From Bacteroidales bacterium (GTDB lineage: Bacteria; Bacteroidota; Bacteroidia; Bacteroidales; WCHB1-69), in assembly GCA_016290715.1 (NCBI GenBank), contig JAEEUY010000167.1:1-11252 (forward strand): 11,252 nucleotides of DNA, written 5' to 3'. The position numbers were made by a program, and so were the translations under genes. The notes under the pieces were generated by a model. The model did no database searches. It worked only from the letters and a program-made list of their open reading frames with translations, and was not told the origin of the DNA. Positions 1-6,512 of the stretch are shown here, one piece after another (within the stretch, counting starts at the first letter, position 1; each line of letters starts with the position of its first letter).

Positions 1-138
1 CTGAAAAGGAGAAATTCCTTTCGCAATCTCATCCGCATTAACAAACTCTTTACACTTTAGCAAATCAGGCAATATATGGTAAGCAACGGTTGTTTTTCCC
101 GCTCCGTTACAGCCTGCTAAGATGTAAAGATTTTTCAT
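1..138 (-). CDS. Zeta-toxin-like P-loop ATPase, N-terminal part (cut by window edge)
   Basis: Only the first 46 residues are present; the reading frame is still open at the left edge. The protein begins MKNLYILAGCNGAGKTT, a hydrophobic beta strand leading into a Walker A loop (GCNGAGKT, residues 9-16), and continues to FVNADEIAKGISPF (residues 32-45). This pattern, with a P-loop followed by an '(F)xNxDxIAxGxSPF' segment, is that of the predicted ABC-type ATPase / zeta-toxin kinase family (COG4185). Zeta toxins phosphorylate UDP-N-acetylglucosamine; chromosomal COG4185 members are mostly uncharacterised, so toxin activity is inference. The ATG at 138 fits the usual N-terminus and has a TAnnTTTG box 25 bp upstream. 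The preceding gene is the ABC-F ATPase, 62 bp away, so no antitoxin-like small gene lies upstream; any partner would be downstream, outside the window. Family assignment is fairly secure, function is not. Confidence 0.75.
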   Translation of the reverse strand, partial: MKNLYILAGCNGAGKTTVAYHILPDLLKCKEFVNADEIAKGISPFQ

Positions 139-163
139 GATAATCCGCGAAAAATAGTGGAGG

Positions 164-171
164 CAAAATTA
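164..171 (-). promoter_or_regulatory. Bacteroidetes -7 box for the zeta-like gene
   Basis: Read on the minus strand the bases are TAATTTTG, an exact match to the Bacteroidetes -7 consensus TAnnTTTG. It sits 25 bp upstream of the ATG at 138, inside the 62-bp gap after the ABC-F stop codon. I do not see a convincing TTG/TTTG -33 box about 19 bp further upstream, so the promoter may be weak or may need an activator. Confidence 0.5.
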
Positions 172-200
172 CACATTTTTATGAAAAATCATAATAAATG

Positions 201-2120
201 TTAAAAAATATTCACCTCTAACCATTCTTCTTCCTTGCTTTCAATCTGATGCTGTATGTTTTCGTAGGCTCGATACAACTCTCCGGAGGCAATTTCATTC
301 GCGTATTTTTCAGGAAGGGCTAATTTTTTTTCGATTTCTTCTTTCTCTTGGTTGAGCTGTTCTATTTCCGCTTCAATCTTTTTAATCTTGTTATTCCGTT
401 TCCTGTCGGTGGCTTCAGCCTCCTTTTTCTTTTCCCATAAATCTTTGTTGTTGCTTTTGGTTGCAACGGAGGCATTGGTAGTACTATTGGCTTGGAGTTC
501 TTGAAAAGAGTCAATTTTTTTCTTATCCAAGAAATCGTAAACATCGCCTATGTAAGTTTTGATTTTATGATCTTTAAATTCGATGGTTTTTTCGGTTAGT
601 CCTTGCAGGAAATCGCGGTCGTGGGAAACGAGAATCATGCTCCCTTCGTATTGGAGCAGTGCGTTTTTCAGCACGTCCTTGGATTGCATGTCCAAGTGAT
701 TGGTGGGCTCATCGAGAATGAGCAGGTTGAATGGGGAGAGAAGCAATTTGGCCAGGGCGAGTCGTGATTTTTCACCCCCCGAAAGCACGCGAACTTTTTT
801 CTCTGTGTCTTCTGTGGAGAAAAGGAAACGGCCCAGAATGGTCCTGATTTTGGGGCGCATGTCGCCAACGGCAATCTCATCAATGGTTTCAAAAACGGTT
901 TTGTCGGGATTGAGAAGCAGGGCTTGGTTTTGGGCGTAATAACCAATCACTACTTGATGACCTAACTCAATTCTGCCCTTTTGCGGTGGAAGTTCTCCTA
1001 CAATGGCTTTTACCATGGTGGATTTTCCTTCGCCATTTTTCCCGACGAAGGCCACACGCTCGCCACGTTCCAGATGAAAATCAATATTTTGCAAAACATT
1101 GAAGTCGCCATATCCTAATGACAACCCTTCGGTATTCACTGTAACGCGTCCTGAATGGGGGGCTGGTGGGAAACGGAAAGATATGCTGGAATTGTCGATA
1201 TTTTCCACCTCTATTTTATCCATTTTGTCCAGCAATTTTATCCTGCTCTGCACTTGCTTCGCTTTGGTGGCTTTATAACGGAACCGTTCGATGAATTTTT
1301 CGATTTGAGCAATCTCTTTTTGCTGGTTTTCGTAGGCATTTTGCTGTGCTTCAATACGTTCCAACCGTTGTTGGACATATTGTGAGTAACTGCATTTGTA
1401 ATCTTGTATGTTTCCGAACGTAATTTCAATAGTACGGTTGGTTACGTGGTCAAGAAAAGCACGGTCGTGAGAAACTAAAATGAGAGCCCCATCATAATTG
1501 GCCAGATAGTTCTCCAGCCATTGGATAGATTCGATGTCCAAGTGGTTGGTGGGCTCGTCCAAAAGGATGATTTCAGGTTTTTGCAGCAGTATTTTGGCCA
1601 ATGAAACGCGCATTTGCCATCCGTTGCTAAACTCTTTCATGAGCCGATGAAAGTCCTTGTTTTGGAACCCTAATCCGAGTAATACTTTTTCGGCATCGCC
1701 TTCCATCGTTGCCCCGCCAATTTGATGGAAGCGGTCGGTTAAGTCGGAAAGCTGTTGTGCCATGTTCACATAGCTTTCGCTTTCATAGTCGGTTCTATCC
1801 GATAAATCTTGGGTAATTTGGGTGATTTTTTTTTCAAGTTGTTTTTGTTCTACAAATGCCGACATGGTTTCGTTCCAAATGGTAGATTCATAACAACCGT
1901 GGATTTCTTGTGGGAGGTAGCCTGTGCGGTGTCCATTGGTAATGGTGATTTGCCCTGACTCGGGCTGTAGTTCGCGGTGCAAGATTTTGAGTAATGTGGA
2001 TTTCCCCGCACCATTTTTTCCCACTAATCCAATGCGATCGTGGTCTCCTACCACAAATGAAACATCCTGAAACAGAAAATCCCCTGTAAAGTTTATGGAA
2101 AGTTTTTGGATAGAGATCAT
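201..2120 (-). CDS. ABC-F family ATPase (ribosome-associated, duplicated ABC)
   Basis: A soluble 639-residue protein with two ABC ATPase domains and no membrane segments, the hallmark of ABC-F translation factors, which bind the ribosomal E site and act on stalled or drug-bound ribosomes. Domain 1 has Walker A GKNGAGKST (34-42), signature FSNGW (164-168), Walker B with DEPTNHLD (188-195) and switch His218. A basic helical linker follows (about 265-300, with FRYKATKAKQVQSR), matching the inter-domain arm that contacts P-site tRNA. Domain 2 has GKNGEGKST (360-368), LSGGE (446-450), DEPTNHLD (470-477) and His500. The Lys/Glu-rich tail at about 560-605 should form a coiled coil, as in Uup-like members. 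The first signature has Asn where Gly is usual (SNG for SGG). The start codon overlaps the sufE stop by 4 bp (ATGA), implying translational coupling. I cannot tell which ABC-F subgroup this is, nor whether it confers antibiotic resistance; a housekeeping role is more likely from its operon. Confidence 0.93.
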   Translation of the reverse strand: MISIQKLSINFTGDFLFQDVSFVVGDHDRIGLVGKNGAGKSTLLKILHRELQPESGQITITNGHRTGYLPQEIHGCYESTIWNETMSAFVEQKQLEKKITQITQDLSDRTDYESESYVNMAQQLSDLTDRFHQIGGATMEGDAEKVLLGLGFQNKDFHRLMKEFSNGWQMRVSLAKILLQKPEIILLDEPTNHLDIESIQWLENYLANYDGALILVSHDRAFLDHVTNRTIEITFGNIQDYKCSYSQYVQQRLERIEAQQNAYENQQKEIAQIEKFIERFRYKATKAKQVQSRIKLLDKMDKIEVENIDNSSISFRFPPAPHSGRVTVNTEGLSLGYGDFNVLQNIDFHLERGERVAFVGKNGEGKSTMVKAIVGELPPQKGRIELGHQVVIGYYAQNQALLLNPDKTVFETIDEIAVGDMRPKIRTILGRFLFSTEDTEKKVRVLSGGEKSRLALAKLLLSPFNLLILDEPTNHLDMQSKDVLKNALLQYEGSMILVSHDRDFLQGLTEKTIEFKDHKIKTYIGDVYDFLDKKKIDSFQELQANSTTNASVATKSNNKDLWEKKKEAEATDRKRNNKIKKIEAEIEQLNQEKEEIEKKLALPEKYANEIASGELYRAYENIQHQIESKEEEWLEVNIF

Positions 2121-2542
2121 AATTGTTGTGCGTTGAATTGCTTCGCATACATTTTCATTTGTTGAATCATGGAAACCAAACCGTTTGAGCGAGTAGGAGA
2201 GAGGTGCTCTTTAATGCCGATTTTATCTAAATAGGAGAGCGGTGCATCCACTATTTCTTGAGGTGTTCTATGTGATAAAACTCTGATTAACAGATTGATA
2301 ATTCCTTTTGTGATAATGGCGTCACTATCGGCACGAAACGTTACTATACCTTCATTCATTGTTGCGTGGAGCCATACTTGAGACTGACATCCGGGTATTA
2401 AATATTGGTTAGTTTTATATTGTGGGTCAATCAATGGGAGTGATTTCCCTAATTCAATGATATAGTTGTATTTGTCCATCCAATCATCGAAAAGTTCAAA
2501 CTCTTCAATGATTTCATTTTCCATTTCAGTGATTGTTTTCAT
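2117..2542 (-). CDS. sufE: SufE-like cysteine desulfurase sulfur acceptor
   Basis: A 141-residue SufE family protein. SufE takes a persulfide from the SufS cysteine desulfurase on an invariant Cys and passes it to the SufBCD scaffold for Fe-S cluster assembly in the cytosol. The acceptor Cys52 lies in the family motif LIPGCQSQVWL (48-58). Other family landmarks are FDDWMDKYNYIIELG (18-32), the DADAIITKGI-like segment (here DSDAIITKGI, 72-81), and GIKEHLSPTRSNG (108-120). Length is normal. The ATG at 2542 is inside the end of the DAHP synthase gene, a 17-bp overlap. A second Met at position 7 would avoid the overlap, but the first six residues fit the N-terminus usual in Bacteroidales SufE, so the longer form is kept. 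The stop overlaps the ABC-F start. No sufS, sufB, sufC or sufD is in the window, so its partners are encoded elsewhere. Confidence 0.95.
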   Translation of the reverse strand: MKTITEMENEIIEEFELFDDWMDKYNYIIELGKSLPLIDPQYKTNQYLIPGCQSQVWLHATMNEGIVTFRADSDAIITKGIINLLIRVLSHRTPQEIVDAPLSYLDKIGIKEHLSPTRSNGLVSMIQQMKMYAKQFNAQQL

Positions 2543-3581
2543 GATTGATTTCTTGTTGTTTTAGTAAAGAATATTGGTGTAAAAGGGAGAGATATTTTTG
2601 CAGAAATTCGTCGAAACAGGGGTCGTGATGTGCATATTGTTGGTAATTATTCACCACCTGATTCCATTGTTCAGGTTGGATTAGTGGCATTTGCCGTTCT
2701 TTTTTTATTTTCGCTATTTCTTCAACCAGCTCCATTCTCTTAGAGAGGAGTTGGCTAATCTGGGCATCGATATTACGGATGAGCGTGCGCTGTTTTCGAA
2801 GCAAATTATCGGGGAGGTTGTTTTGTTTGAAAATCAGTTGGGAAAGCAAGGTTTGAAGTTCGTCGGGGGTAAGTTGTTGTTGTTGGTCGCTTAATGCCTT
2901 GGTAGGGGAACAATGGGTTTCAATCATCAGGCCGTTAAATCCGTAGTCGATGGCAATTTGGGATATTTGTTTGATATATGTGGTGTTGCCTGCGATATGA
3001 GAGGGGTCGCAGATGATAGGGATGTCGGGACGTTGTATGCGGAGTTCGATAGGGATTTCCCAAAGGGGAGCGTTACGCAAAACGTTCTCTTTTTGTTCTG
3101 CAAATCCGCGATGGACAGCCAAAACTTGTGCGGCACCAGCCTTTTCAAAACGTTCAATATTTCCAATCCATAACTTGAGGTCGGGAATAACAGGGTTTTT
3201 CACCATGACGGTGAAATTCCCACCCCGTATGGCATCTGCTAAATCTTGGATGATAAAAGGATTGACAGCGGTGCGGGCACCAATCCAGATGTGGCGGATA
3301 TTGTACTTTTGGCAAATTTCAATATGTTGTGTATTAGCAATTTCTACGCAAATGGGGAAATGAAAATCTTTTTCAACGCGTTGCAACCACGGAAAAGCCA
3401 CCTCACCCACGCCACAAAAGGAGTTGGCGCTGCTGCGAGGTTTCCATACGCCCGCTCGAAAGAAGGAAAGAGGAATAGGAAACCCCTTTGAATGTTCATA
3501 TAATTGTCGGGCGGTTTCATATACTTGTTCTTCAGATTCTGCAGCGCAGGGTCCTGCTATGAAATAGTTAAATGGTTGCAC
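2526..3581 (-). CDS. Bifunctional DAHP synthase / chorismate mutase (class I beta, AroQ at C-terminus)
   Basis: Condenses phosphoenolpyruvate and erythrose-4-phosphate to DAHP, the entry to aromatic amino acids, and carries a C-terminal mutase that turns chorismate into prephenate. In this family the mutase domain also serves feedback control by prephenate. The (beta/alpha)8 synthase domain spans about 5-250: IAGPC (8-12), RAGVWKPRSS (42-51), WIGARTAVNPF (99-109), VKNPV (127-131), AVHRGF (155-160), CDPSH (191-195). The four metal ligands expected for the family are present (Cys12, His195, Glu221, Asp232). The all-helical AroQ domain covers about 258-345. The start chosen is the GTG at 3581, 5 bp after the rfbB stop. 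An upstream in-frame ATG at 3656 would add 25 residues read from inside rfbB with no family resemblance, and no other start codon lies between. The mutase has Gln305-Trp306 where E. coli AroQ has Arg51-Glu52. The 3' end overlaps sufE by 17 bp. Family certain; exact start likely. Confidence 0.93.
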   Translation of the reverse strand: MQPFNYFIAGPCAAESEEQVYETARQLYEHSKGFPIPLSFFRAGVWKPRSSANSFCGVGEVAFPWLQRVEKDFHFPICVEIANTQHIEICQKYNIRHIWIGARTAVNPFIIQDLADAIRGGNFTVMVKNPVIPDLKLWIGNIERFEKAGAAQVLAVHRGFAEQKENVLRNAPLWEIPIELRIQRPDIPIICDPSHIAGNTTYIKQISQIAIDYGFNGLMIETHCSPTKALSDQQQQLTPDELQTLLSQLIFKQNNLPDNLLRKQRTLIRNIDAQISQLLSKRMELVEEIAKIKKERQMPLIQPEQWNQVVNNYQQYAHHDPCFDEFLQKYLSLLHQYSLLKQQEINHENNH

Positions 3582-3586
3582 GGTTG

Positions 3587-4642
3587 TTAAATTCTGTCCC
3601 CATACATTTTTTGATAGTACTCTTGGTAGTTTCCGGAGGTAACATTTTCCAGCCATTTTTCATGTTCCAAATACCAATCCACTGTTTTTTCGAAGCCTTC
3701 AGTGAATTTAATGGTGGGTTCCCATCCAAGTTCCTTGCGTAGTTTTGAAGCATCGATGGCGTAACGCAAATCGTGTCCGGCTCGGTCGGTTACGTAAGTG
3801 ATTAATGCTAAGGATGTCCCTTCAGGCCGCCCTAATTTGCGATCCAATATCTCAATCAACTTCTTGATTAAATCAATATTCTTCCATTCGTTATTTCCGC
3901 CAATATTATAGGTTTCTCCGTTTTTCCCTTGGTGGAATATCAAGTCAATGGCAGCGGCATGGTCGCCTACATACAGCCAGTCGCGAACATTCAATCCCTT
4001 ACCATAGACAGGAAGAGGTTTATTGTTTTTTATATTATTGATAAACAATGGAATAAGTTTCTCTGGAAATTGATTGGGCCCATAATTGTTGGAGCAATTG
4101 GAAATAACGGTTGGCAATCCGTAGGTGTCGTGGTAGGCACGTACAAAGTGGTCGGAACTGGCTTTTGCAGCGGAGTATGGGCTATGTGGGGAGTAAGGAG
4201 TGGTTTCTTTAAAAGAACCGGTGTCGCCGAGGGCACCGTAAACCTCGTCGGTAGAGATATGGTAGAACCGTTTCCCGTTGTAGTTGTCTTTCCAGATGTT
4301 TTTGGCTGCGTTGAGCAAGTTGACAGTTCCCACCACATTGGTGAAAATGAACTCCATTGGATTGGCAATCGAACGGTCAACGTGCGACTCTGCAGCAAGG
4401 TGTATGACCCCATCAAATTGTTCTTTTTCAAATAATTGGTTGATAAAAGAAGCATCTACAATATCCCCTTTGATAAAATGATAATTGGATTTGTTTTCTA
4501 TATCAGTCAAATTTTCCAAATTACCGGCATAGGTCAGCTTGTCTAAATTGTATATTTGACAATCAGGATATTTATTGACAAATAATCTGACAACATGGGA
4601 ACCGATAAATCCTGCTCCGCCAGTTATAACTATTTTTTTCAT
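3587..4642 (-). CDS. rfbB: dTDP-glucose 4,6-dehydratase
   Basis: Converts dTDP-glucose to dTDP-4-keto-6-deoxyglucose with tightly bound NAD+, the second step toward dTDP-L-rhamnose and other deoxysugars of surface polysaccharide. It is a 351-residue short-chain dehydrogenase of the extended type: NAD-binding GGAGFIG (8-14), HLAAESHVDRS (81-91), the catalytic triplet STDEVYG (130-136, with Thr131-Asp132-Glu133 for dehydration), Tyr156-x3-Lys160, and the substrate-loop segment NNYGPNQFPEKLIPL (185-199). Length and all catalytic residues are normal. A TTG at 4648 could extend it by two residues, but the ATG at 4642 gives the standard MKKIVITGG start. It lies 8 bp after the lgt stop and 5 bp before the DAHP synthase. 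The usual partners rfbA, rfbC and rfbD are absent here, so this is either a detached pathway gene or serves another dTDP-sugar route. Confidence 0.95.
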   Translation of the reverse strand: MKKIVITGGAGFIGSHVVRLFVNKYPDCQIYNLDKLTYAGNLENLTDIENKSNYHFIKGDIVDASFINQLFEKEQFDGVIHLAAESHVDRSIANPMEFIFTNVVGTVNLLNAAKNIWKDNYNGKRFYHISTDEVYGALGDTGSFKETTPYSPHSPYSAAKASSDHFVRAYHDTYGLPTVISNCSNNYGPNQFPEKLIPLFINNIKNNKPLPVYGKGLNVRDWLYVGDHAAAIDLIFHQGKNGETYNIGGNNEWKNIDLIKKLIEILDRKLGRPEGTSLALITYVTDRAGHDLRYAIDASKLRKELGWEPTIKFTEGFEKTVDWYLEHEKWLENVTSGNYQEYYQKMYGDRI

Positions 4643-4650
4643 AATCAAGG

Positions 4651-5544
4651 TTATTTTTTATTGTTTTTAGGGTCTGTGGGTTCTATGTATTGGGGAATTT
4701 CGTTGCGTTTGACAATGGAATAGATGAGAAATCCTATGCCAATGAGAATCATGGGAATACTCAATTTTTGTCCAATATTCAATACCATTCCGATTTCATT
4801 GCTAACTTGGTTCGCTTTAAGAAATTCGATAAAGAAACGTGCGACAAAAACCACTGTCAGGGTGATTCCAGTCGTTCTGCCAGGGGCGACTTTGCCTTTG
4901 GCAAAGAAGAAATAGTAGCAAGCGAGGCTTACGTACAGAAGGAAGTAAACGATGGATTCGTAGAGTTGGGCTGGGTGGCGAAAAGTTCCGGCGATAGGTG
5001 TTCCGTCGGTATCCCAGCCGCCGTGGATAAAGTTGAAAGCCCAAGACACATCGGTAATATTGCCCACTATTTCATGATTCATCAGGTTGCCTAATCTTAC
5101 GAAAGCGGCGGCAATGGGGATGGCAATGGCCAAGCGGTCGATGAGCCAGCAAAAATTCATTTTGCGTGTGTGCGCAAAGTAAATGAGCCATAGAATAATG
5201 GCAATGACGGCGCCATGGCTTGCCAATCCTTGGTAGCCAATAAAATGCCAATTTTCGTCAATAGGCAATAAAACTTGCAGAGGGTGGGCAATTAGAAATT
5301 GGGGCTCGTAAAATAAGAAATGTCCTAATCTTAACCCAACGATAGTCCAAATGATGGTCCAAATAGAAAGTTTGTCTAAAAGTTGTTGTGATAGTTTTTC
5401 ATTTTTAAATATCTGTTGCAGAGTTAGATATGCAAGAATGAAACCAGTTGCAAGTAAAATTCCGTACCATCTGATCTCGAGATTTCCGAGGTGGATAGCT
5501 ACGGGGTCAACGGTCCAGGTAATATAGGCTAAAATAGGGCTCAT
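4651..5544 (-). CDS. lgt: Prolipoprotein diacylglyceryl transferase
   Basis: An inner-membrane enzyme that transfers diacylglycerol from phosphatidylglycerol to the lipobox Cys of prolipoproteins, the first step of lipoprotein maturation. The 297-residue sequence has about seven hydrophobic segments (about 25-45, 60-78, 106-124, 136-152, 197-215, 226-242, 262-278). Family signatures are present: Tyr27 in EIRWYGIL, His110 in SHGAVIA, RLGNLMNHEIVG (150-161, equivalent to the Lgt signature with Arg143, Asn146 and Glu151 of E. coli), HPAQLYE (190-196), and Arg236 and Glu240, which match E. coli Arg239 and Glu243. The C-terminus is short, charged and cytoplasmic (KRNEIPQY...PKNNKK). It is the first gene of the five-gene run ending in the ABC-F ATPase. 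The ATG at 5544 lies only 17 bp beyond a tRNA-linked terminator hairpin, and I find no clear TAnnTTTG box between the two. Confidence 0.95.
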   Translation of the reverse strand: MSPILAYITWTVDPVAIHLGNLEIRWYGILLATGFILAYLTLQQIFKNEKLSQQLLDKLSIWTIIWTIVGLRLGHFLFYEPQFLIAHPLQVLLPIDENWHFIGYQGLASHGAVIAIILWLIYFAHTRKMNFCWLIDRLAIAIPIAAAFVRLGNLMNHEIVGNITDVSWAFNFIHGGWDTDGTPIAGTFRHPAQLYESIVYFLLYVSLACYYFFFAKGKVAPGRTTGITLTVVFVARFFIEFLKANQVSNEIGMVLNIGQKLSIPMILIGIGFLIYSIVKRNEIPQYIEPTDPKNNKK

Positions 5545-5561
5545 ACTATTGTTTATTATGA

Positions 5562-5597
5562 AAAAGAGCTTGCAATTTATTGATTACAAGCTCTTTT
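5562..5597 (-). terminator. Intrinsic terminator downstream of tRNA-Leu
   Basis: Perfect 11-bp inverted repeat, AAAAGAGCTTG (5562-5572) with CAAGCTCTTTT (5587-5597). A further 3 bp (AAT/ATT) inside one C-A mismatch leaves a six-base loop. Read on the minus strand it begins 7 nt after the tRNA discriminator base and ends in a run of five T. The A/T-rich flanks could also let it work on the plus strand. The start of lgt lies 17 bp beyond it. Confidence 0.8.
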
Positions 5598-5604
5598 AGT
5601 TTTG

Positions 5605-5688
5605 TACCCGGGGCCGGGATCGAACCGGCACGAGTGTTACCTCATCGGTTTTTGAGACCGACGCGTCTACCAATTCCGCCACCTGGGC
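5605..5688 (-). tRNA. tRNA-Leu(CAA)
   Basis: An 84-nt class II tRNA. Read on the minus strand it begins GCCCAGGTGGCGGAATTGG and has the D-loop GGTAGA pattern. The anticodon stem TCGGT/ACCGA encloses loop CTCAAAA (anticodon CAA at 5654-5652, reading UUG). A long variable arm has stem GAG/CTC (the type found in Leu, Ser and Tyr tRNAs). The T arm is GCCGG-TTCGATC-CCGGC, and the discriminator base is A (position 5605), as leucyl-tRNA synthetase requires. CCA is not encoded. The acceptor stem contains a G1-U72 wobble and an A5-C68 mismatch. It is a single-gene unit with its own -7 box upstream and a terminator downstream. Confidence 0.95.
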
Positions 5689-5706
5689 TTGGTGATTTTC
5701 AGGCTG

Positions 5707-5714
5707 CAAAAATA
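5707..5714 (-). promoter_or_regulatory. -7 box of the tRNA-Leu promoter
   Basis: On the minus strand the bases are TATTTTTG followed by C, an exact TAnnTTTG match, 18 nt before the first tRNA base, which would leave a short leader for RNase P. A TTG 15 nt further upstream is a possible but closely spaced -33 element. Confidence 0.6.
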
Positions 5715-5752
5715 CAACTTTTTTTAATGCAATTCTCATTTTTTTCAAAAAA

Positions 5753-5784
5753 AATAAAGGCGAATTTTTATTCTCGCCTTTATT
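5753..5784 (-). terminator. Intrinsic terminator of the DUF975 gene
   Basis: An 11-bp inverted repeat, AATAAAGGCGA (5753-5763) with TCGCCTTTATT (5774-5784), and a 10-base loop. On the minus strand it lies 23 nt after the stop codon of the DUF975 gene and is followed by eight T (complement of A5747-5754), a textbook Rho-independent terminator. It separates that gene from the tRNA promoter. Confidence 0.85.
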
Positions 5785-5807
5785 CTCTCTTAAATAGGGT
5801 TCAATGG

Positions 5808-6443
5808 TTATTCTTCAACAAACGTAACGGTTCCTTTTACCTCTTCATAGAAAGCGGCACGGGCCGTCAGCCAATAAGGTTCAACCCATAAAAGTCCGAT
5901 ACCTAATGTTAAAATGCCCAACAAGAACCATCCGATGAAACTTAAATCCAAACAGAAGAGTTTCCATTTGTTGCCCCGCATCATTTCCATACTTCTGCAA
6001 ATGGCTTCTTCAGCGCCAATTTCAGGATTGTCATTCAAAATGTAATAACTCATAGCGTAGGAGTATGCTTTGATGATTCCAGGGATAATAAGAAGAAGCA
6101 TCCAAAGGAAGATGTAGAGTAAATTCAGCAGTACTACTCCTAACACTTTCCCATAATAATGGAAAACGTCAAACATTTTCTGAATGGTATTTTCTTTATC
6201 GCCACGGAAAAATTTAAGCAGGGCGATTTGTAACCCGAAAGCAATCGGGGCAACAATAAAAATGCTCCAAAGAGTGTTGACACTGCTGATGGAAGCTACA
6301 GCTAATGGATCCTTGGTGGAGATGGAAACCGCGTTCAACCCACCTCCAATCAGAAAATAAATGAGGGTGGCCAGCACAGGATTGGTCCAATTTCCTGTTA
6401 AATTTGAAAAAGCTTCTAAGCGTAATTCTTTGTTTGTTTTCAT
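5808..6443 (-). CDS. DUF975-type integral membrane protein
   Basis: A 211-residue membrane protein with four or more hydrophobic segments (about 22-40, 50-76, 98-126 and 163-186). The N-terminus is a short charged helix (MKTNKELRLEAFSNLTGNW). The region between segments three and four contains YILNDNPEIGAEEAICRS and MEMMRGNKWKLF, and the end contains EPYWLTARAAFYEE. This arrangement matches the DUF975 family, small membrane proteins of Firmicutes and Bacteroidetes with no established function. The ATG at 6443 gives the family-like N-terminus. It lies 89 bp after the stop of the CoA ligase gene, behind a tandem repeat with promoter-like boxes, and is followed by an intrinsic terminator, so it is probably its own transcription unit. 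The family call is from pattern recognition; I cannot assign a function. Confidence 0.8.
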   Translation of the reverse strand: MKTNKELRLEAFSNLTGNWTNPVLATLIYFLIGGGLNAVSISTKDPLAVASISSVNTLWSIFIVAPIAFGLQIALLKFFRGDKENTIQKMFDVFHYYGKVLGVVLLNLLYIFLWMLLLIIPGIIKAYSYAMSYYILNDNPEIGAEEAICRSMEMMRGNKWKLFCLDLSFIGWFLLGILTLGIGLLWVEPYWLTARAAFYEEVKGTVTFVEE

Positions 6444-6484
6444 AATAAAAAATTAAATGTTAATCAGTTAAAAATAAATTTTTG

Positions 6485-6492
6485 CAAATTTA
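6485..6492 (-). promoter_or_regulatory. -7-like box, downstream copy, for the DUF975 gene
   Basis: Minus-strand TAAATTTG followed by C, an exact TAnnTTTG match created by the junction of repeat copies 1 and 2. It lies 41 bp before the ATG at 6443. A -33 element at the usual distance is not evident, only ATTT. Confidence 0.45.
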
Positions 6493-6504
6493 AATAAATT
6501 TTTG

Positions 6505-6512
6505 CAAATTTA
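6505..6512 (-). promoter_or_regulatory. -7-like box, upstream copy, for the DUF975 gene
   Basis: Second exact TAAATTTG on the minus strand, 20 bp upstream of the first and created by the junction of repeat copies 2 and 3. Either box, both, or neither may be the true promoter; the spacing cannot be tested from sequence alone. Confidence 0.35.

Noticed and set aside
179..194. Inverted repeat TTATGA-AAAA-TCATAA after the ABC-F gene, possible terminator
   Set aside because: Only 6 bp of A/T-rich stem and no T run follows on the minus strand; too weak to call.
3929..4435. Plus-strand open frame of 168 codons opposite rfbB
   Set aside because: It is the antisense shadow of a well-conserved rfbB region with all catalytic motifs; the translated protein has no recognisable domain and no promoter box was found.
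4643..4648. TTG start giving rfbB two extra residues
   Set aside because: The ATG at 4642 gives the standard MKKIVITGG N-terminus of the Rossmann fold.
5580..5891. Plus-strand open frame running across the tRNA-Leu gene
   Set aside because: The first part is a translation of the antisense strand of the tRNA, a common spurious call, and the rest crosses a terminator and the end of the DUF975 gene.
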